From the NCBI RefSeq assembly GCF_002813915.1, contig NZ_CP019335.1:1223777-1287776 (forward strand): a DNA stretch of 64,000 nt. The letters run 5' to 3'. Position 1 is the stretch's first letter, and each line of letters begins with the position of its first letter. The stretch is from Tenacibaculum sp. SZ-18 (GTDB taxonomy: Bacteria; Bacteroidota; Bacteroidia; Flavobacteriales; Flavobacteriaceae). This document shows, in pieces, positions 33,285 to 42,268 of the stretch. The notes beneath the pieces were generated by a model. That model searched no databases. It was not told the origin of the DNA and saw only the letters and a list, made by a program, of their open reading frames with translations. Position numbers and translations under genes: made by a program.

Positions 33285-33414
33285 AATTTTTGATTTTAAA
33301 TTTATTTATATGGTTAAGTCCAAGATAGTGCAAGAATGATACCAAAAACGTCAGTTTTAGTGAAGTGTTTGCATAATTAACAATAGATTATAATTGGATG
33401 TTTTTTATAAGTTT

Positions 33415-33525
33415 GTCATGTTCCTCTTCTAGAGAACGACATTACGAAAAATTTTAATTTTGAAGTAATCTGAGCCTTAAGAGTAAACATTTTAATATAT
33501 TCCTTCATTTCATTCGGAATGAACA
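33415..33525. repeat. Solo degenerate copy of the hairpin repeat
   Basis: A left arm (GACATTACGA near 33449-33458, then GAAGTAATCTGAG) and a right arm (CCTTCATTTCATTCGGAATG near 33502-33521) in the same order and distance as in the array at 30864-31518 but with more changes. It lies in the otherwise empty 324-base gap between the barrel gene and lpdA. Confidence 0.6.
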
Positions 33526-33557
33526 TTATACAATTCTTTTTTATTTAGAATTACATA

Positions 33558-33588
33558 AAAAAAGGCCATCATTTTTATGATGGCCTTT
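33558..33588 (-). terminator. Terminator of lpdA
   Basis: A perfect 12-bp stem AAAGGCCATCAT (33561-33572 with 33577-33588), loop TTTT. The minus-strand T run follows at 33560 downward. Confidence 0.9.
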
Positions 33589-33608
33589 AAATTTATATAT
33601 GTTATGTT

Positions 33609-34997
33609 CTATAGGTGAATCACTTCATCGTAAGCATCAGCTACAGCTTCCATAACCGCTTCACTCATTGTTGGGTGAGGGTGAATTGCTTTTAATACTT
33701 CGTGACCAGTAGTTTCTAATTTTCTACCTAACACAGCTTCTGCGATCATATCTGTAACACCAGCTCCAATCATATGACATCCTAACCATTCACCATACTT
33801 TGCATCAAAAATTACTTTTACAAATCCTTCTGGAGTTCCAGCAGCTTTTGCTTTACCTGATGCAGAGAATGGAAATTTACCAACTTTAATATCGTAACCA
33901 GCTTCTTTAGCTTTTTCTTCAGTCAATCCTACAGACGCAATTTCTGGAGTAGCATAGGTACAACCAGGAATATTACCGTAATCAATAGTTTCTGTATGTA
34001 ATCCGGCGATTTTTTCAACACAGGTAATTCCTTCAGCAGAAGCAACATGTGCTAAAGCTGGTCCGGGAGTTACATCTCCAATGGCATAATATCCTGGGAT
34101 ATTTGTTTGATACCAATCGTTTACTAAAATCTTATCTCTATCTGTTACAATTCCAACATCTTCTAATCCAATGTTTTCAATGTTTGTTTTAATTCCTACT
34201 GCTGATAATAGGATGTCTGCTTCTAAAATTTGTTCACCTTTTTTAGTTTTAACAGTAGCTTTAACTCCTTCTCCAGAGGTATCAACCGATTCTACAGAAG
34301 CGTTTGTCATAACTTTTATTCCTGCTTTTTTGAAAGAACGCTCCATTTGCTTAGAAACATCTTTATCTTCAACAGGAACAATATTTGGCATATATTCTAC
34401 AATAGTAACTTCAGTTCCCATAGAATTGTAGAAATGAGCAAACTCAACTCCAATAGCACCAGAACCTACAACAATTAAAGATTTAGGCTGAGTTGGCAAC
34501 GTCATTGCTTTACGATATCCAATTACCTTTTTACCATCTTGAGGTAAGCTTGGTAATTCACGAGATCTAGCTCCAGTTGCAATTATAATATGATCGGCAG
34601 AATATTCCGTTATTGTTCCGTCTTCAACAGTAACATCAACTTTTTTTCCTGTTTTAATTTTTCCAAAACCATTGATAACATCAATCTTATTTTTCTTCAT
34701 TAAGAATTGAACACCTTTACTCATTCCTTCAGCTACACCACGACTTCTTTTGATTACAGCTTCAAAGTCTTTATCAATAGCTTCTGCTTTTAAACCATAT
34801 TCATCAACATGTTTTAAATAGTCGTATACCTGAGCCGATTTTAATAATGCTTTCGTTGGAATACACCCCCAGTTTAAGCAAATACCACCTAAACTTTCTT
34901 TCTCAATTACAGCCGTTTTAAAACCTAATTGAGAAGCTCTAATAGCCGTAACATATCCTCCAGGTCCTGAACCAATCACTATGATGTCGTATTTCAT
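33609..34997 (-). CDS. lpdA: Dihydrolipoyl dehydrogenase (E3)
   Basis: A 462-residue flavoprotein that reoxidises lipoamide in 2-oxoacid dehydrogenase and glycine cleavage complexes, passing electrons to NAD. The FAD site is VIGSGPGGYVTAIRA near residues 7-21. The redox disulfide is Cys40-Cys45 (GGICLNWGCIPTKALL). The NAD site is VVGSGAIGVEFAHFYNSMG near 180. The active-site His-Glu pair of the partner subunit is HPHPTMSE (about 439-446). Length is standard. The gene is not beside its E1/E2 partners, which is common when one E3 serves several complexes. Confidence 0.97.
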   Translation of the reverse strand: MKYDIIVIGSGPGGYVTAIRASQLGFKTAVIEKESLGGICLNWGCIPTKALLKSAQVYDYLKHVDEYGLKAEAIDKDFEAVIKRSRGVAEGMSKGVQFLMKKNKIDVINGFGKIKTGKKVDVTVEDGTITEYSADHIIIATGARSRELPSLPQDGKKVIGYRKAMTLPTQPKSLIVVGSGAIGVEFAHFYNSMGTEVTIVEYMPNIVPVEDKDVSKQMERSFKKAGIKVMTNASVESVDTSGEGVKATVKTKKGEQILEADILLSAVGIKTNIENIGLEDVGIVTDRDKILVNDWYQTNIPGYYAIGDVTPGPALAHVASAEGITCVEKIAGLHTETIDYGNIPGCTYATPEIASVGLTEEKAKEAGYDIKVGKFPFSASGKAKAAGTPEGFVKVIFDAKYGEWLGCHMIGAGVTDMIAEAVLGRKLETTGHEVLKAIHPHPTMSEAVMEAVADAYDEVIHL

Positions 34998-35025
34998 AAT
35001 TTGTATTTATCTATTAGTTGTTTAT

Positions 35026-35613
35026 TTACATTTTTTGTGGATTAAAAACCATGTCTTTAATTCCGAATTTTTTGCTCGTAACACCTAAAAAGGCATTTGT
35101 CGAACTGTGAATTATTATTAAAGCTGCAATGGCAGCCAAAGGGATTTCTAAAATTTGATAAGAAACATAATACTTCCACGTCCCCAAATTTATGGCAATT
35201 ATTTCACCTAACGTAGGAAAAAAGGCTACCATGAATAATGTTAAGTGTTTTTTTGAACTATCAGAGAGGTCAGGGGTAGATTTATAAATTTGATTTTCAA
35301 TTTGATACATCAAAATAAAAGCGCCACCCCAAGCAAAGAAAATCCATAAAGGAACTTGTCTTGAAATATCATGATATTCCCAGTATCCATTGGATGTTCC
35401 AGCATGTTCAACAGCAATTCCAATAATTCCAGTTACTACAAAACCAATAACAAGGGCAATGCTCAAGGTTTGTTTTTTTATGTTTTTGTAGAATGAGTGT
35501 GCAATCTTTAAGATCAATAATATGGCTAATAATAAACCGTATTGGTACAATAATCCTATGGCTATCCCGCCAATAATTAATTTGATTGTATTTTTAATTA
35601 AGATTTTTTGCAC
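35026..35613 (-). CDS. Polytopic membrane protein of unknown function
   Basis: A 195-residue protein with about six membrane helices (LIIGGIAIGLLYQYGLLLAI; IALVIGFVVTGIIGIAVEHA; LWIFFAWGGAFILMYQI; LTLFMVAFFPTLGEIIAI; AIAALIIIHSS). EHAGTSNGYWEYHD after helix 3 is the only motif-like segment. The start is a GTG at 35613, six bases after the argS stop codon, so it is probably translated with argS. No family is recognised; some carotenoid-pathway membrane enzymes have a similar topology, but this is only a loose resemblance. Confidence 0.7.
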   Translation of the reverse strand: MQKILIKNTIKLIIGGIAIGLLYQYGLLLAILLILKIAHSFYKNIKKQTLSIALVIGFVVTGIIGIAVEHAGTSNGYWEYHDISRQVPLWIFFAWGGAFILMYQIENQIYKSTPDLSDSSKKHLTLFMVAFFPTLGEIIAINLGTWKYYVSYQILEIPLAAIAALIIIHSSTNAFLGVTSKKFGIKDMVFNPQKM

Positions 35614-35619
35614 TACTCT

Positions 35620-37392
35620 TTACATTCTATCAGGAACATTAATTCCTAATAAACTAAATGCTGATTTAATAGTATCCGCCACCTTTTTAGATAACTGAAC
35701 TCTAAATACTTTTTTATCTTGATTCTCTTCACCTAAAATTGAAACATTCTGGTAAAAAGAGTTGAATTCTTTTACTAAATCGTACGTGTAATTTGCAACT
35801 ACAGCAGGAGAATAGCTCTTAGCTGCTTGTTGAATCACTTCTGGATATAATTCTAATTGCTTAATTAATTCTTTCTCCTTATCATGTAAATCAACAGATG
35901 AAACAGAAGAATTGTAATTAAAATCAGCTTTTCTTAAAATAGATTGGATTCTAGCATACGTATATTGCACAAAAGGTCCAGTATTTCCTTGGAAATCTAC
36001 AGAAGCTTGAGGATCGAATAGGATTCTCTTTTTAGGATCTACCTTTAAAATGAAATATTTTAAAGCGCCTAATCCAATGATTTTATATAAAGACTCCTTT
36101 TCTTCATCAGAGTATCCTTCTAATTTTCCTAATTCTTGAGAAATCTCACGAGCAGTATTCGTCATTTCATCCATTAAGTCATCAGCATCTACCACTGTTC
36201 CTTCACGTGATTTCATTTTACCAGAAGGTAAATCTACCATTCCGTAACTTAAGTGATATAATTGATCAGCCCAGTTATATCCTAACTTCTTTAAGATTAA
36301 GAATAATACTTTAAAGTGATAATCTTGCTCATTACCCACAGTATAAACCATTCCGTTTAAATCTGTAAAGTCTTTAGCACGTTGAATAGCCGTACCAATA
36401 TCTTGAGTCATATATACTGCAGTACCATCTGAACGTAATACTAATTTCTCATCTAAACCATCTTCAGTTAAATCACACCAAACAGATCCATCTTCTTTTT
36501 TGAAGAAAACACCATCTTTTAATCCTTGTTCAATAACATCTTTACCTAATAAATAGGTGTCACTTTCATAATATAACTTATCGAAGTTTACACCAATGTT
36601 GTCGTATGTTACGTCAAATCCTTCATACACCCAACCGTTCATTGTTTTCCAAAGTTCAACAGTCTCTGAATCTCCAGATTCCCATTTACGTAACATTTCT
36701 TGAGCTTCTACAAAAATTGGAGCTTGCTTTTTAGCATCATCCTCAGAAATTCCTCGTTCAACTAATTCTGAAATTTCTTTCTTGTATTCTTTATCGAATT
36801 TTACGTAGTAATTACCAACTAATTTATCTCCTTTTAATCCTGTAGATTGTGGAGTTTCTCCGTGTCCAAAACGTTTCCAAGCCAACATTGACTTACAAAT
36901 ATGAATTCCACGATCGTTAATAATTTGTGTTTTATATACTTTATGTCCCGCCGCTTTTAAAATTTCAGAAACCGAATATCCTAATAAAACATTTCTAACG
37001 TGTCCTAAGTGCAATGGTTTGTTTGTATTCGGAGAAGAATATTCAACCATTCTCGCATCCGATTCTGAGCTTACAAATCCGTATGATTTGTTTGATGAAA
37101 TTTCATTGAAGAAGTTAATGTAAAAACTATCATCAATAACTAAATTTAGGAATCCTTTTACTACATTAAATTTAGACACTTCTTGAATGTTTTCTACCAA
37201 GTAGTTTCCTAAATCTTCACCAATTTGTACTGGATTTCCTTTCTTGTATCGAAGTAGTGGAAAAATTACTACAGTAATATCTCCTTCAAAATCTTTTCTT
37301 GTTGCTTGAAATTCTACAGATGGGATTTCTGTATCGTATAATTTTTTAAACCCTTCTTTAACGTTCGCTTCTAGTAACGATTGTATGCTCAT
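35620..37392 (-). CDS. argS: Arginine--tRNA ligase
   Basis: A 590-residue class I synthetase that charges tRNA-Arg. The ATP-binding HIGH motif is HLGHVRN (about 118-124) after EYSSPNTNKPL. The KMSKS-like loop is KMKSREGTVV near residue 394. An N-terminal tRNA-recognition domain (about 1-95) and a C-terminal anticodon-binding helical domain ending in GINVPDRM complete the family layout. I use ATG 37392 (start MSIQSLLEANVKEGF), the usual beginning; the frame extends further without a better start. Followed closely by the membrane protein gene at 35613. Confidence 0.96.
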   Translation of the reverse strand: MSIQSLLEANVKEGFKKLYDTEIPSVEFQATRKDFEGDITVVIFPLLRYKKGNPVQIGEDLGNYLVENIQEVSKFNVVKGFLNLVIDDSFYINFFNEISSNKSYGFVSSESDARMVEYSSPNTNKPLHLGHVRNVLLGYSVSEILKAAGHKVYKTQIINDRGIHICKSMLAWKRFGHGETPQSTGLKGDKLVGNYYVKFDKEYKKEISELVERGISEDDAKKQAPIFVEAQEMLRKWESGDSETVELWKTMNGWVYEGFDVTYDNIGVNFDKLYYESDTYLLGKDVIEQGLKDGVFFKKEDGSVWCDLTEDGLDEKLVLRSDGTAVYMTQDIGTAIQRAKDFTDLNGMVYTVGNEQDYHFKVLFLILKKLGYNWADQLYHLSYGMVDLPSGKMKSREGTVVDADDLMDEMTNTAREISQELGKLEGYSDEEKESLYKIIGLGALKYFILKVDPKKRILFDPQASVDFQGNTGPFVQYTYARIQSILRKADFNYNSSVSSVDLHDKEKELIKQLELYPEVIQQAAKSYSPAVVANYTYDLVKEFNSFYQNVSILGEENQDKKVFRVQLSKKVADTIKSAFSLLGINVPDRM

Positions 37393-37487
37393 TAGTTGAC
37401 TTATTTCATTTAAATCGAGTAGCAAAATTACACAATTTTATTGGTTTATATAGCCGAATTCTATTCATATTCCCGTAGCTTTGCAAT

Positions 37488-37988
37488 ATGGATAAAGACC
37501 TTGAAAATCTTAAAGAATTATCACAAGAGAAACTTGCTGAAAACAAGAAATATTTTCAAAAACTGAAAAAGCGAACACCAAAGCGCCTTGATTTAATTGT
37601 ACAGGAAATTCATGAAGAGGAATTTGAACGAACGGATTGCTTGAATTGTGGGAATTGTTGTAAAACTACAAGTCCAATGTTTACCTATAAAGATATTGAG
37701 CGTATTTCGAAGCATTTAAAAATGAAAGTTTCAGCTTTTGTTTCTCAATATTTACGTATTGATGAAGATGATTTTCATGTATTACAAACCTCTCCATGTC
37801 CGTTTTTAGACTTAAACGATAATTCTTGTTTTATTTATAACGTTCGTCCTAAAGCTTGTGCTGAATATCCACATACCAATCGTAAGAAATTCATACAATT
37901 AGCTAATTTAACTATCAAAAACACAGAAATTTGTCCTGCTACTTATAGAATTATTGAAGAATTAAAGAAAAAATTACCGATTTCTTAA
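37488..37988 (+). CDS. YkgJ-family Zn/Fe cysteine-cluster protein
   Basis: A 166-residue soluble protein. The cluster is DCLNCGNCCKTTSP near residues 45-58, then CPFLD, CFIYNVRPKACAEYPHT and a final Cys (EICPAT), giving the CxxCxxCC...C...C...C pattern of the YkgJ family (putative zinc or iron-sulfur binding). An N-terminal charged helix (KELSQEKLAENKKYFQKL) precedes it. It is divergent from argS with 95 bases between the starts. Biochemical role is unknown. Confidence 0.88.
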   Translation: MDKDLENLKELSQEKLAENKKYFQKLKKRTPKRLDLIVQEIHEEEFERTDCLNCGNCCKTTSPMFTYKDIERISKHLKMKVSAFVSQYLRIDEDDFHVLQTSPCPFLDLNDNSCFIYNVRPKACAEYPHTNRKKFIQLANLTIKNTEICPATYRIIEELKKKLPIS

Positions 37989-38057
37989 TTTTATTAACGT
38001 AGTTATAGGAATAATCCGCACCTTTTTTAGTAAACTTGTTATGTAAATAAACATAAC

Positions 38058-38894
38058 ATGGAAGTAATTAAGACCTATTTTGAAAACATGCCAACGCTAC
38101 ATAGGAGTATGCTATTGGTTGGAGGAATTTCATTTTTTTGGCTCATAGAGAGTGGAGTACCTTTATTTAAATTTGGCTATAACAAATGGAAACATGCTTG
38201 GCCGAATTTATTTTTTACAGGAACTACAGTAATTATCAATTTTGCACTCGCGTTTCTTTTATTACAAACTTCTTTTTGGGTAGAAGAAAATCAATTCGGT
38301 TTAATTAATTGGCTACCAGAAATGCCTTTATGGGCTTACATTGCAATAGGTGTTTTATTCTTAGATTTTTTCGGAGCGTATTTAGCTCATTTAGTAGAGC
38401 ATAAGTTTATTCCATTATGGATGGTTCATTTAGTTCATCATTCAGATCATAAAGTTGATACGACAACAGCAAACAGACATCATCCTATAGAAAGCGTAAT
38501 TCGTTTTGCGTTTACATTATTAGGTGTCTTTTTAGTAGGCACTCCTTTTTATATTATTATGTTATATCAGTCTTTATCTTTAATATTTACACAATTTACT
38601 CATGCGAATATAAAAATGCCAAGAACATTAGATAAGGTATTAAGTTATGTAATAGTTTCTCCTGATATGCACAAAGTGCATCATCATAATTTGTTGCCTT
38701 ATACCGACTCGAACTTTGGAAATATCTTTTCTATTTGGGATCGATTATTAGGAACTTACATGGAGCTAGATAGGGATAAAATCGTATATGGAGTTGATAC
38801 ATTCCCAGATGAAGTAAAAAATTCAAACTTGGCAGAATTATTAAAACAACCGTTTCAGGGATATCGAAAACCGACGAACTTGGAAAAGTTATAA
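38058..38894 (+). CDS. Sterol desaturase / fatty-acid hydroxylase superfamily protein
   Basis: A 278-residue membrane protein with a di-iron site formed by histidine boxes: AHLVEHKF (HxxxH, near 114-118), VHLVHHSDHK (HxxHH), NRHHPIES, and MHKVHHHNLL near 210. About four to five membrane helices surround them. Such enzymes hydroxylate or desaturate lipids or carotenoids with oxygen. The substrate cannot be inferred; no lipid gene is adjacent. It is followed by a strong bidirectional terminator. Confidence 0.9.
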   Translation: MEVIKTYFENMPTLHRSMLLVGGISFFWLIESGVPLFKFGYNKWKHAWPNLFFTGTTVIINFALAFLLLQTSFWVEENQFGLINWLPEMPLWAYIAIGVLFLDFFGAYLAHLVEHKFIPLWMVHLVHHSDHKVDTTTANRHHPIESVIRFAFTLLGVFLVGTPFYIIMLYQSLSLIFTQFTHANIKMPRTLDKVLSYVIVSPDMHKVHHHNLLPYTDSNFGNIFSIWDRLLGTYMELDRDKIVYGVDTFPDEVKNSNLAELLKQPFQGYRKPTNLEKL

Positions 38895-38898
38895 TAAT

Positions 38899-38928
38899 AA
38901 AAAAGCGAGCATTTTTGCTCGCTTTTTT
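38899..38928. terminator. Bidirectional terminator between convergent genes
   Basis: A 12-bp stem AAAAAAGCGAGC (38899-38910 with 38917-38928), 6-base loop, flanked by A and T runs. It ends the hydroxylase gene and the minus-strand peptide gene whose stop codon begins two bases later. Confidence 0.92.
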
Positions 38929-38929
38929 G

Positions 38930-39190
38930 TTAGATTCTAAAACACTTATATCTTCTATCTGTCAAACTTAAATCTGTTTCAGATTTAAAATACTGCACGT
39001 GGTTGTAAGACGCTGTGCTTGCTGAGTAGCACATAAATTGCCAATTCGGTGTTACAGGACCGTCTGGATCCCCTGGATTTATTGGGGTTGAATTATAAGG
39101 ATTTCCAAAACCACCACCACCGTTAATTCTTTTTTGATCTTTTGCTGGAATTTTTTCCACTCCCTTTACATTTAAAATGCTTTTTTTCAT
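38930..39190 (-). CDS. Double-glycine-leader peptide, F-x-C-Y type (86 residues)
   Basis: An 86-residue protein. The leader is MKKSILNVKGVEKIPAKDQK followed by RINGGGG (cut probably after residue 25 or 26). The mature part has an N-terminal Gly/Pro/Asn-rich linker (NPYNSTPINPGDPDGPVTP) and a compact end with FMCYSASTASYNHVQYFKSE and a second Cys four residues from the end (RRYKCFRI). Two Cys can form one disulfide. Exact length, the F-x-C-Y segment and the late Cys are shared with the peptides at 43339 and 43757, on the far side of four lipoprotein genes, so I treat them as one family. Target unknown. Confidence 0.75.
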   Translation of the reverse strand: MKKSILNVKGVEKIPAKDQKRINGGGGFGNPYNSTPINPGDPDGPVTPNWQFMCYSASTASYNHVQYFKSETDLSLTDRRYKCFRI

Positions 39191-39310
39191 GATTTAATTT
39201 TTTAATTAATATTGGTTGCAAATTAGTGCAGATTAAAAAAGCATAGACAAGGAATTTGCCTTAATTATTATAGTATTTATCGCTAAAAATTTTAGGTATA
39301 AAAAATGAAT

Positions 39311-40264
39311 TTATAGGTGAATTAACTCTGTTCTAATATTGATTTTTTGTTTTTTACGAGTGGAATTTATCTTCTGATTTAAATGTAAATAATCTTCAAT
39401 AGATAAATCTAAATCAATACTTATTAAATAGTTTAAGTCAGTTTTTAGAGTATCTAGTTTTGCGAAATGATCTTTAGATTTTATAACAACGATTTCTGGT
39501 TTGAATTCGTTTATATAATCTGTTCTAGTAATATCAGATTCTCTTGGAGGTGGTCCATTTTTTAAAAGTTGCTCCTTAAATAACTCAATTCTAATGTCGT
39601 AAAAATGGAATAGTCTATTTTGAAAATCATATTGTGTAACAAGTGTTATGACATTATGATTCATAGCATCTAAATAAGGGAAGATTTTTGATAAATCTTT
39701 GGTTGTTAAATTTTGTCCTAAAATTAAATATGGTCTATAGTGTACTGGTTTTCCTCCACTGCACGTTGTAGAGTTTAAAAAAAGAGGAATATCTTCAATA
39801 GTTGTAATTTTATCATTTAATATAACTTTTAGCTCATTTTCTTCATTCTTAAATAATTTAAAAGAGATAGATGAATAATGATCTATACTATCAGAATGAA
39901 CTAGTTTTTTTGATTTAATATTTATAAAATCTATTTTCTCGTAGACTTCGTTTACATTATATGATAACTTAAAGTAAGTGTAGTTATTTAAAAGGAGTGA
40001 AGAGTCTTTAGTATTGTATTTTAAATATTCTTCATAGATTTCATTATTAATAATTATGGAAATAGAATCTTCTTTTAATTTAAACTTTCCATATGAGCTG
40101 AATCCTAAACTGTTATTTATTATAATAGAGTCCTTAATAAACTTGATTTGATAGTCACTAGAATTCTCATAATTCCGCCAAACACCTTCCAAATCTTTTT
40201 CTGAAACTTTTTGAGAGCATGATAATATGGATAAAGAGAGTATTACTACAATTATTTGTTTCAT
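39311..40264 (-). CDS. Lipoprotein, type A copy 1
   Basis: A 317-residue lipoprotein, last of four tandem paralogues. MKQIIVVILSLSILSCSQKV has a lipobox with Cys16. Residues about 20-105 (KDLEGVWRNYENSS, IKFIKDSIIINNS) look like a small lipocalin-type barrel. Residues about 135-215 (NELKVILNDKITTIEDIPLF; PYLILGQNLTTKDLSKIFPY; VITLVTQYDF) and about 250-317 (VVIKSKDHFAKLDTLKTDLN; YLISIDLDLSIEDYLHL; INIRTELI) show the strand-helix-strand order of ExbD/TolR periplasmic domains; this is an inference from pattern only. The order A-B-A-B and 19-base gaps mark unit duplication. Confidence 0.75.
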   Translation of the reverse strand: MKQIIVVILSLSILSCSQKVSEKDLEGVWRNYENSSDYQIKFIKDSIIINNSLGFSSYGKFKLKEDSISIIINNEIYEEYLKYNTKDSSLLLNNYTYFKLSYNVNEVYEKIDFINIKSKKLVHSDSIDHYSSISFKLFKNEENELKVILNDKITTIEDIPLFLNSTTCSGGKPVHYRPYLILGQNLTTKDLSKIFPYLDAMNHNVITLVTQYDFQNRLFHFYDIRIELFKEQLLKNGPPPRESDITRTDYINEFKPEIVVIKSKDHFAKLDTLKTDLNYLISIDLDLSIEDYLHLNQKINSTRKKQKINIRTELIHL

Positions 40265-40283
40265 GATGTCTTTTTCTTTTGAT

Positions 40284-41264
40284 TTAGTTTTTTATCTCAA
40301 TTAACTCTGTTCTAATTTTTATGTTTTTGTTTGTTCGAATATTGTTGATTTTATGGATTAGTTTGAAGTATTTCTTAATTGGAATATCAATATTGATACT
40401 TATTAAATAATTAGAATTTATTTCAATGTTATCTAATTTTTCAAAATCTCTTTCAGATTTTAATTGAAGCAATTTAGGTTTGAAGTATTTTATATAAGCT
40501 TTTTTGTTTTCATATTGAATTAAACTTGGAGGCGGATTTATTTTTTCCTCTTTTTGGATTGGAGGAATTTCTTCATTCCAAACATCTGCATAGCAAGTAT
40601 AAATATCATATGTTTTCTTACTAATATCAACCTTAGTTATGAAGTTTACTTTAAGAGCGTTGTGTTTTGCCATATCAATAAAGAATGATTTCAATTGCTT
40701 TAAATTTGATATTTCAGAACTTAAAAAGACATTCCAACCACCTTTATCGAAATCAGTTAAATATTGATGTAAAATTTCAGTTAAGGGTAAATATTCATCT
40801 ACCATATAATAAGTTGGTTTGAAAGAGTTATCCAATAGATGAAAAGTATTGATGTAGCTATTTAATTCTTTAGTAGACATTTTAATATCAGATTCTAGGT
40901 CAATTAAGTTATAATTCAACTCATTTTTTAATGAAGATTGATACTTTTCATATGTATTACTATCAAATTCTAATATTGAATCACATTTATAAAAATTGAA
41001 ATTATATTCTAGCGAGTCTTTAAAAGAAATACATATTGTATCTTTTTTAATTTTATATGTACCTTGAAATGAATAGCCAAAATAATCTATTAGTTTGGCA
41101 TTATTTCCTTTGAAGATAATTTGATTAAAAAATGGATAATTTACTCCATTTTCAGAATTATAAATTGGATTAAATTTCCAACTACCCTCCAAATCTTTTT
41201 TTGAAACTTTTTGAGAGCATGATAATATAGATAAAGAGAGTACTACTACAATTATTTGTTTCAT
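40284..41264 (-). CDS. Lipoprotein, type B copy 1
   Basis: A 326-residue lipoprotein with the same signal as the type A copies (MKQIIVVVLSLSILSCSQKV, Cys16) but a type B body: KDLEGSWKFNPIYNSENGVN, LEYNFNFYKCDSILEFDSNT, and a C-terminal part (LLQLKSERDFEKLDNIEINS; YLISINIDIPIKKYFKL). The last 130 or so residues and a second block in the middle appear identical at DNA level to type B copy 2, while the region between and the N-terminus differ, so the gene is a mosaic. The C-terminal domain is alignable with that of type A. Confidence 0.75.
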   Translation of the reverse strand: MKQIIVVVLSLSILSCSQKVSKKDLEGSWKFNPIYNSENGVNYPFFNQIIFKGNNAKLIDYFGYSFQGTYKIKKDTICISFKDSLEYNFNFYKCDSILEFDSNTYEKYQSSLKNELNYNLIDLESDIKMSTKELNSYINTFHLLDNSFKPTYYMVDEYLPLTEILHQYLTDFDKGGWNVFLSSEISNLKQLKSFFIDMAKHNALKVNFITKVDISKKTYDIYTCYADVWNEEIPPIQKEEKINPPPSLIQYENKKAYIKYFKPKLLQLKSERDFEKLDNIEINSNYLISINIDIPIKKYFKLIHKINNIRTNKNIKIRTELIEIKN

Positions 41265-41283
41265 GATAGCTTTTTCTTTTTAA

Positions 41284-42249
41284 TTAGTTTTTTGTCTCAA
41301 TTAACTCTGTTCTAATATTGCCATTTTGCTTTTTACGAAGAGTGTTAATTTTCTGATTTAAATGTAAATACTCCTCAATAGGTAAATCTAAATCAATACT
41401 TATTAAATAGTTTAAGTCAGTTTTTAGAGTATCTAGTTTTACAAAATCTTCTTTAGATTTTATGACAACGTTTTCTGGTTTGAATTTATTGATATAGTCT
41501 TTTCGATAAATATCTTTTTTGGTATGAGGAACAAGTTCTAAAGTCTGTTCTCTAAAAATCTCAATATTTACTTTATACGAATGAAATAACCGATTTAGAA
41601 AATCGTAATGAGTCAAAATATGAATGCTATCATAATTAACAACATTCGAATAGATATAAATTTCTTTTAAATCTTCTAAGTTAATTTTTTCTCCTAACAG
41701 TAAATAAGGAGGATGATTTATATGGTTGTCACCAAAGCAATTAGTTACAAGAAGAAAGGAAGATAAATCTTCGACCGATGTTGTTGCGTCATTTAGTACT
41801 AGTTTTAATTCATTTCTTCCGTTTTTAAATGCTCGAAAAATACTGGAGTGACTTAAATTTAGACTGTCAGAATGCATTGTTTTAGTTGATTTAATATTTA
41901 TGAGATCAAATTTTTTATGAACGATGCCGGATGAATCTGCAGCGTTGAATCTCTTGTAGTATCTAGCGTTTTTGTATGAAAGTATTGAATCTTTATAATT
42001 ATATTTTAAAAAGTCAGTTTTAGTGTTTCCTTCAAAAGATATTAAAATACTATCTTTTTTAAGTTTATATCTCGCTTTATTTGGAAGGCCATAACCATTG
42101 TCTATTGTAATAGAGTCGTTCTTAAATGTGAGTTCACCATCACCAGTTCCATCATAAAACCACCAAACACCTTCCAAATCTTTTTTTGAAACTTTTTGAG
42201 AGCATGATAATATGAATAAAGAAAGTATTACTACAATTATTTGTTTCAT
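41284..42249 (-). CDS. Lipoprotein, type A copy 2
   Basis: A 321-residue lipoprotein (signal MKQIIVVILSLFILSCSQKV, Cys16). The body follows type A copy 1: KDLEGVWWFYDGTGDGELTF, then NELKLVLNDATTSVEDLSSF, PYLLLGEKINLEDLKEIYIY and the end YLISIDLDLPIEEYLHLNQK. Identity with copy 1 is highest in the signal and in the C-terminal 80 residues and lower in the middle, as in the B pair. It is the second gene of the four-gene lipoprotein run, which shows 19 bases between each pair of genes. Confidence 0.75.
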   Translation of the reverse strand: MKQIIVVILSLFILSCSQKVSKKDLEGVWWFYDGTGDGELTFKNDSITIDNGYGLPNKARYKLKKDSILISFEGNTKTDFLKYNYKDSILSYKNARYYKRFNAADSSGIVHKKFDLINIKSTKTMHSDSLNLSHSSIFRAFKNGRNELKLVLNDATTSVEDLSSFLLVTNCFGDNHINHPPYLLLGEKINLEDLKEIYIYSNVVNYDSIHILTHYDFLNRLFHSYKVNIEIFREQTLELVPHTKKDIYRKDYINKFKPENVVIKSKEDFVKLDTLKTDLNYLISIDLDLPIEEYLHLNQKINTLRKKQNGNIRTELIETKN

Positions 42250-42268
42250 GATATCTTTTTCTTTTGAT

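Noticed and set aside
34171-34478. Two overlapping plus-strand frames opposite lpdA
   Set aside because: They are shadows of the lpdA coding strand; low-complexity Phe/Ser/Asn composition is typical of antisense translation here.
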